This document shows positions 61,419 to 64,000 of a stretch of DNA of 64,000 nucleotides, one piece after another (position 1 is the stretch's first letter; each line of letters begins with the position of its first letter). The notes below the pieces were generated by a model. That model made no database searches. It saw only the letters and a program-made list of their open reading frames with translations, and was not told the origin of the DNA. Origin of the DNA: Leuconostoc gelidum subsp. gelidum KCTC 3527. Its GTDB lineage: Bacteria > Bacillota > Bacilli > Lactobacillales > Lactobacillaceae. A program made the position numbers and the translations under genes. The stretch lies in NCBI RefSeq assembly GCF_000166715.1, contig NZ_AEMI01000019.1, positions 1-64,000 on the forward strand. The letters run 5' to 3'.

Positions 61419-62234
61419 ATGCCACATAAAATTTTAACGATCGCCGGTTCTGATTCTCTTGCTGGTGGGGGTATTCAGGCTGATTTAGCAACTTTTGCCA
61501 ACTATGAGTATTTTGGATTGAGTGTGATCACGGCAATTGTCACGATCACACCAACGGATTTTAAAATATATCCAGTTGACCTTAAAATTATTGAAGCACA
61601 ATTGAAATCGGCATTAGCATTGGATGATATTGTAGCAGTCAAGGTCGGTCTACTTCCTACACCCGAGATTATAACCCTTGTAACCAGCTATTTATCACAA
61701 ATTAATGTACCAATTGTGGTTGACCCAGTGATGGTGTTTAAAGAAACAGATCAGGTTAACGTTAAAAATATTGCAGACACGTTAAAAACGCAGCTATTAC
61801 CGCTAGCTACTATTGTCACGCCAAATCTAAATGAGGCACAAATTTTAGCGAACCAGCGAATTGAAAGTGTTAATGATATGAAACATGTGGCAGCTGCTAT
61901 TGCTCATTATGGTTGCAAAAACATTGTTGTTAAGGGTGGTTCTAAAATTCCTGGTAACCAAGCAATTGATATATTATTTGATCGTAAAGAATTTTACATA
62001 TATCAGCAAGATAAGATACACACATCTGAATTGTATCACAACGGTGCAGGCTGTACTTTATCTGCAAGTCTTGCTGCTAATTTAGGGCATTCATTTAATG
62101 TGGTTCATGCGCTTAAGGATGCGAAAGATTTTGTTTGGCAGGGCATTCAAAATGGGGTGACATTAAATTCAAAATTCAGTGATGGTAACGTATGGCAGGG
62201 TGCACGGAGAAAGAATCATGAAACAAAAATTTAA
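61419..62234 (+). CDS. Pyridoxine/hydroxymethylpyrimidine kinase (PdxK/ThiD family)
   Basis: Ribokinase-like vitamin kinase of 271 residues. ILTIAGSDSLAGGGIQADLATF at the start, VVDPVMVFKE near residue 103 and the C-terminal NGAGCTLSASLAANL near residue 205 (GxGC/D-type anion hole with Cys) fit ThiD and the Gram-positive PdxK branch. The next gene is an ECF S component, overlapping by 17 bp, so the pair imports and traps a vitamin B6 or thiamine precursor. Start ATG at 61419. Confidence 0.9.
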   Translation: MPHKILTIAGSDSLAGGGIQADLATFANYEYFGLSVITAIVTITPTDFKIYPVDLKIIEAQLKSALALDDIVAVKVGLLPTPEIITLVTSYLSQINVPIVVDPVMVFKETDQVNVKNIADTLKTQLLPLATIVTPNLNEAQILANQRIESVNDMKHVAAAIAHYGCKNIVVKGGSKIPGNQAIDILFDRKEFYIYQQDKIHTSELYHNGAGCTLSASLAANLGHSFNVVHALKDAKDFVWQGIQNGVTLNSKFSDGNVWQGARRKNHETKI

Positions 62235-62721
62235 TACAAAGCAAATGACTATGTTAGCAGTGATGATTGCACTGAATGTTTCACTGTCATATATTGTTAG
62301 AATTCCAGTACCAGCAACAAATGGTTTCGTCAATTTAGTTGAAGCTGGCATATTTCTGACTGCAATACTTGGTGGTTCACGTAATGGCTTAATTGTTGGT
62401 GGACTCAGTGGTTTGCTATTGGATTTGTTGGCTGGCTATCCACAATGGATGATTTTTTCGTTGGTTATCCATGGTATGGAAGGTTTAGTTGTTGGTTATT
62501 TTGGTTATCAAAAAAAATTACCTAGTCAAATTATTGGTTTAGTAATTGGTTCATTAATTATGATTATTGGTTATCTGTTAGCTGGCACATTTTTATATAA
62601 TTGGACGGCTGGCTTAGCATCAATTGTTGGTAACGTTGCACAGGCAGTTATGGGTTTGATTATTGCACTCGTTTTAATCCCAGTATTTAAACAGTTACCA
62701 CAAATTAATTTTAAAAACTAA
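62218..62721 (+). CDS. ECF transporter substrate-binding (S) component
   Basis: 167 residues with about five or six membrane helices. KQMTMLAVMIALNVSLSYIVRIPVPATNGFVNLVEAG and ILGGSRNGLIVGGLSGLLLDLLAGYPQWMIFS match the S components that bind vitamins and dock to the shared EcfAA'T module. ATG 62218 overlaps the kinase stop and has GGAGAAAG upstream. Substrate: pyridoxine-type or the thiamine pyrimidine, by linkage to the kinase; not resolved. Confidence 0.87.
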   Translation: MKQKFNTKQMTMLAVMIALNVSLSYIVRIPVPATNGFVNLVEAGIFLTAILGGSRNGLIVGGLSGLLLDLLAGYPQWMIFSLVIHGMEGLVVGYFGYQKKLPSQIIGLVIGSLIMIIGYLLAGTFLYNWTAGLASIVGNVAQAVMGLIIALVLIPVFKQLPQINFKN

Positions 62722-62729
62722 AAGTAGAG

Positions 62730-62756
62730 GCGACAGGTTTTTGTCTGTTGCTTTTT
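62730..62756 (+). terminator. Terminator after the ECF S gene
   Basis: GCGACAG pairs with CTGTTGC (one G-U) around GTTTTTGT, followed by T5. Confidence 0.75.
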
Positions 62757-62776
62757 CATGTTATGAGGTGTATTTC

Positions 62777-63970
62777 ATGAAGTATCATTTTTCACGTGAT
62801 TTACGTGATAGCGATAGAGCGCAACTCTATCGTGCATTAGACTTTTTTAATATTGCGGCTTATTTTAAAACCGTGGCTGATCAAGAAGAATTATTTGGTT
62901 TCGGATCACAGCAAGAGGCTGATGTGCCAAATAAATTAAATGGTAATATTATATTTGGTGGTTATCCTTTTGATGAACAAGTCGTGCAAAGTTCTAAATT
63001 GATGAATGGCATTTGGTTTATACCACTAATTTTTGTAAAAATTACTCGAAATATCATTATTTTTGAATCTGATACTGTCGATAATTTTAACGAATGGTTA
63101 ACAAAATTCAAGGTCATACCTATATCAAAAGTTGCTAGCCATGTTATCACGAGTGAATTAGATTGGACATTACGGACACAAAAGTTAATTAATACGATAA
63201 TTAGTAATGACAAGCTCAAGAAAGTCGTTTTGGGACGACAACATCAGTATGCACTTTCAGATACATTATTGGCCTCAGCGCTTGTTCATGCGTTAATCAC
63301 ACAAAAAAATACGTATCACGTTATTTTAAAATATCAGCAGGAAATGTTTGTTTCGGCAACACCAGAACGTTTAGTTAAGGTGACTGATGGGCAGGTTAAA
63401 ACAGCAGCAGTTGCTGGCACAATCCGTAGAGGAAATACACAAACTGAAGATAAATTGCTTGGTGATGCATTACTAAATAGTCATAAAAATCAACAAGAGC
63501 ACCGATATGTTGTCAATAACATTTATCAAAAACTACAAAATATGACAACAAACTTATATTTACCATCTCAACCAATTTTATTACAAAACAGGCAATTACA
63601 GCATCTGTATACACCAATTAGTGCCAATTTAATTAAAGAGTACACAGTACTTGATGTTGTTAATGCCTTACATCCGACGCCAGCACTTGGTGGTGTACCA
63701 CAAGAAGAGGCGCTGCACTACATTAAAGTGCATGAAAGATTGCCACGTGGCTTATTTGCAGCACCTATTGGCTATTATACGTCAAATAATAGTGGTGAGT
63801 TTGTTGTAGGTATTAGATCAATGTATATCAATCAAGTAGCGCATACGGCAACTTTATTTGCTGGTGCAGGTATTGTTTCTGATTCTAATGCGACACAAGA
63901 ATACCAAGAAACTAATTTAAAATTAGAACCAATGCGACAATTACTGAAAGGTGATGTCAATGACAATTAA
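62777..63970 (+). CDS. menF: Isochorismate synthase
   Basis: Chorismate-utilising enzyme of 397 residues that makes isochorismate, the first step to menaquinone. The C-terminal half has the family core: AGTIRRGNTQTEDKLLGDALLNSHKNQQEH (about 220-250, magnesium-binding and catalytic region), HPTPALGGVPQEEAL and GIRSMY. ATG 62777 with GAGGTG upstream was chosen over upstream in-frame starts in the terminator. The stop overlaps the start of menD. Confidence 0.93.
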   Translation: MKYHFSRDLRDSDRAQLYRALDFFNIAAYFKTVADQEELFGFGSQQEADVPNKLNGNIIFGGYPFDEQVVQSSKLMNGIWFIPLIFVKITRNIIIFESDTVDNFNEWLTKFKVIPISKVASHVITSELDWTLRTQKLINTIISNDKLKKVVLGRQHQYALSDTLLASALVHALITQKNTYHVILKYQQEMFVSATPERLVKVTDGQVKTAAVAGTIRRGNTQTEDKLLGDALLNSHKNQQEHRYVVNNIYQKLQNMTTNLYLPSQPILLQNRQLQHLYTPISANLIKEYTVLDVVNALHPTPALGGVPQEEALHYIKVHERLPRGLFAAPIGYYTSNNSGEFVVGIRSMYINQVAHTATLFAGAGIVSDSNATQEYQETNLKLEPMRQLLKGDVNDN

Positions 63971-64000
63971 TTCGCTTACTAAAAATACGAAGCATCTATT
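63960..64000 (+). CDS. menD: menD start (partial)
   Basis: ATG 63960 (AAAGGTG six bases earlier, and another in-frame ATG at 63954) begins MTINSLTKNTKHL and runs off the window. The overlap with menF and the order menF-menD in other bacteria make it the start of 2-succinyl-5-enolpyruvyl-6-hydroxy-3-cyclohexene-1-carboxylate synthase. Only 13 codons are visible, so this is by context. Confidence 0.6.
   Translation, partial: MTINSLTKNTKHL

Noticed and set aside
1-64000. CRISPR array, insertion sequences, rRNA or phage genes
   Set aside because: No direct-repeat array, transposase, rRNA-like or phage structural sequence was seen; only one tRNA is present.

Overview
The window is a contiguous piece of a low-GC Gram-positive chromosome with no phage, insertion sequence or CRISPR array. 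It most likely comes from Leuconostoc or a close relative in the Lactobacillaceae. The reasons are the L-lysine-type MurE ligase (DDPQ in place of DNPR), a mevalonate-pathway HMG-CoA synthase, menaquinone genes at the right edge, T-box leaders on argS, glyQS and a trp remnant, a Firmicutes LexA box, and a pyr operon in the order B-C-carA-carB-D-F-E. The genus call is an inference from gene content, not from a database match.

Layout. 1-2.8 kb (minus strand): tRNA-Glu, then an operon of an EIIC-family membrane protein and ilvE. A strong promoter, a short leader peptide ending Val-Val-Ile-Ile-Ile and an attenuator hairpin precede it. 2.8-7.2 kb: 2-hydroxyacid dehydrogenase, glycerophosphodiesterase, folC, dus. 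7.2-8.8 kb: gene-poor stretch with several terminators and four very small genes. 8.9-13.6 kb: murE, an RHH protein, an SPFH protein, coaBC, a DUF2187 protein. 13.6-19.2 kb: T-box-argS-argR, a class A PBP, a YlbF-family protein, lepB. 19.2-28.2 kb: PyrR-type attenuator and the seven-gene pyr operon making UMP. 28.2-31.1 kb: lexA with an SOS box, yneF, plsC, a tRNA adenine-methyltransferase and a GIY-YIG protein. 31.1-34.4 kb: rpsB-tsf-pyrH-frr. 34.5-41.2 kb: DUF805 protein, a glycine T-box, a SatD-like/membrane protein pair, glyQ-glyS and an oxidoreductase. 41.4-46.5 kb: lepA, a quinone-oxidoreductase-like gene, prmA, rsmE. 46.7-53.8 kb: ABC-F ATPase, mvaS, ACT/UPF0210 pair, a Xer-type recombinase, an aldose epimerase. 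53.9-56.8 kb: T-box followed by a decayed trpC, trpF, pnuC and an XTP pyrophosphatase. 56.9-64 kb: a putative 65-nt RNA, tex, an acetyltransferase, a YitT protein, a PASTA-like protein, a PdxK/ThiD kinase with an ECF S component, menF and the first codons of menD.

Most of the window is housekeeping, so the main interest lies in regulation. The branched-chain amino-acid attenuator sits upstream of a supposed sugar-PTS membrane protein cotranscribed with ilvE. Several genes (murE, DUF2187, SatD-like, xer) have no Shine-Dalgarno sequence and a -10 box exactly six bases before ATG, which suggests leaderless mRNAs. A perfect 24-bp inverted repeat precedes a SatD-like gene pair that lies between a glycine T-box and glyQS. 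The trp operon has been reduced to its T-box, a trpC fragment and trpF. Two further structured RNA candidates lie upstream of pnuC and upstream of tex.
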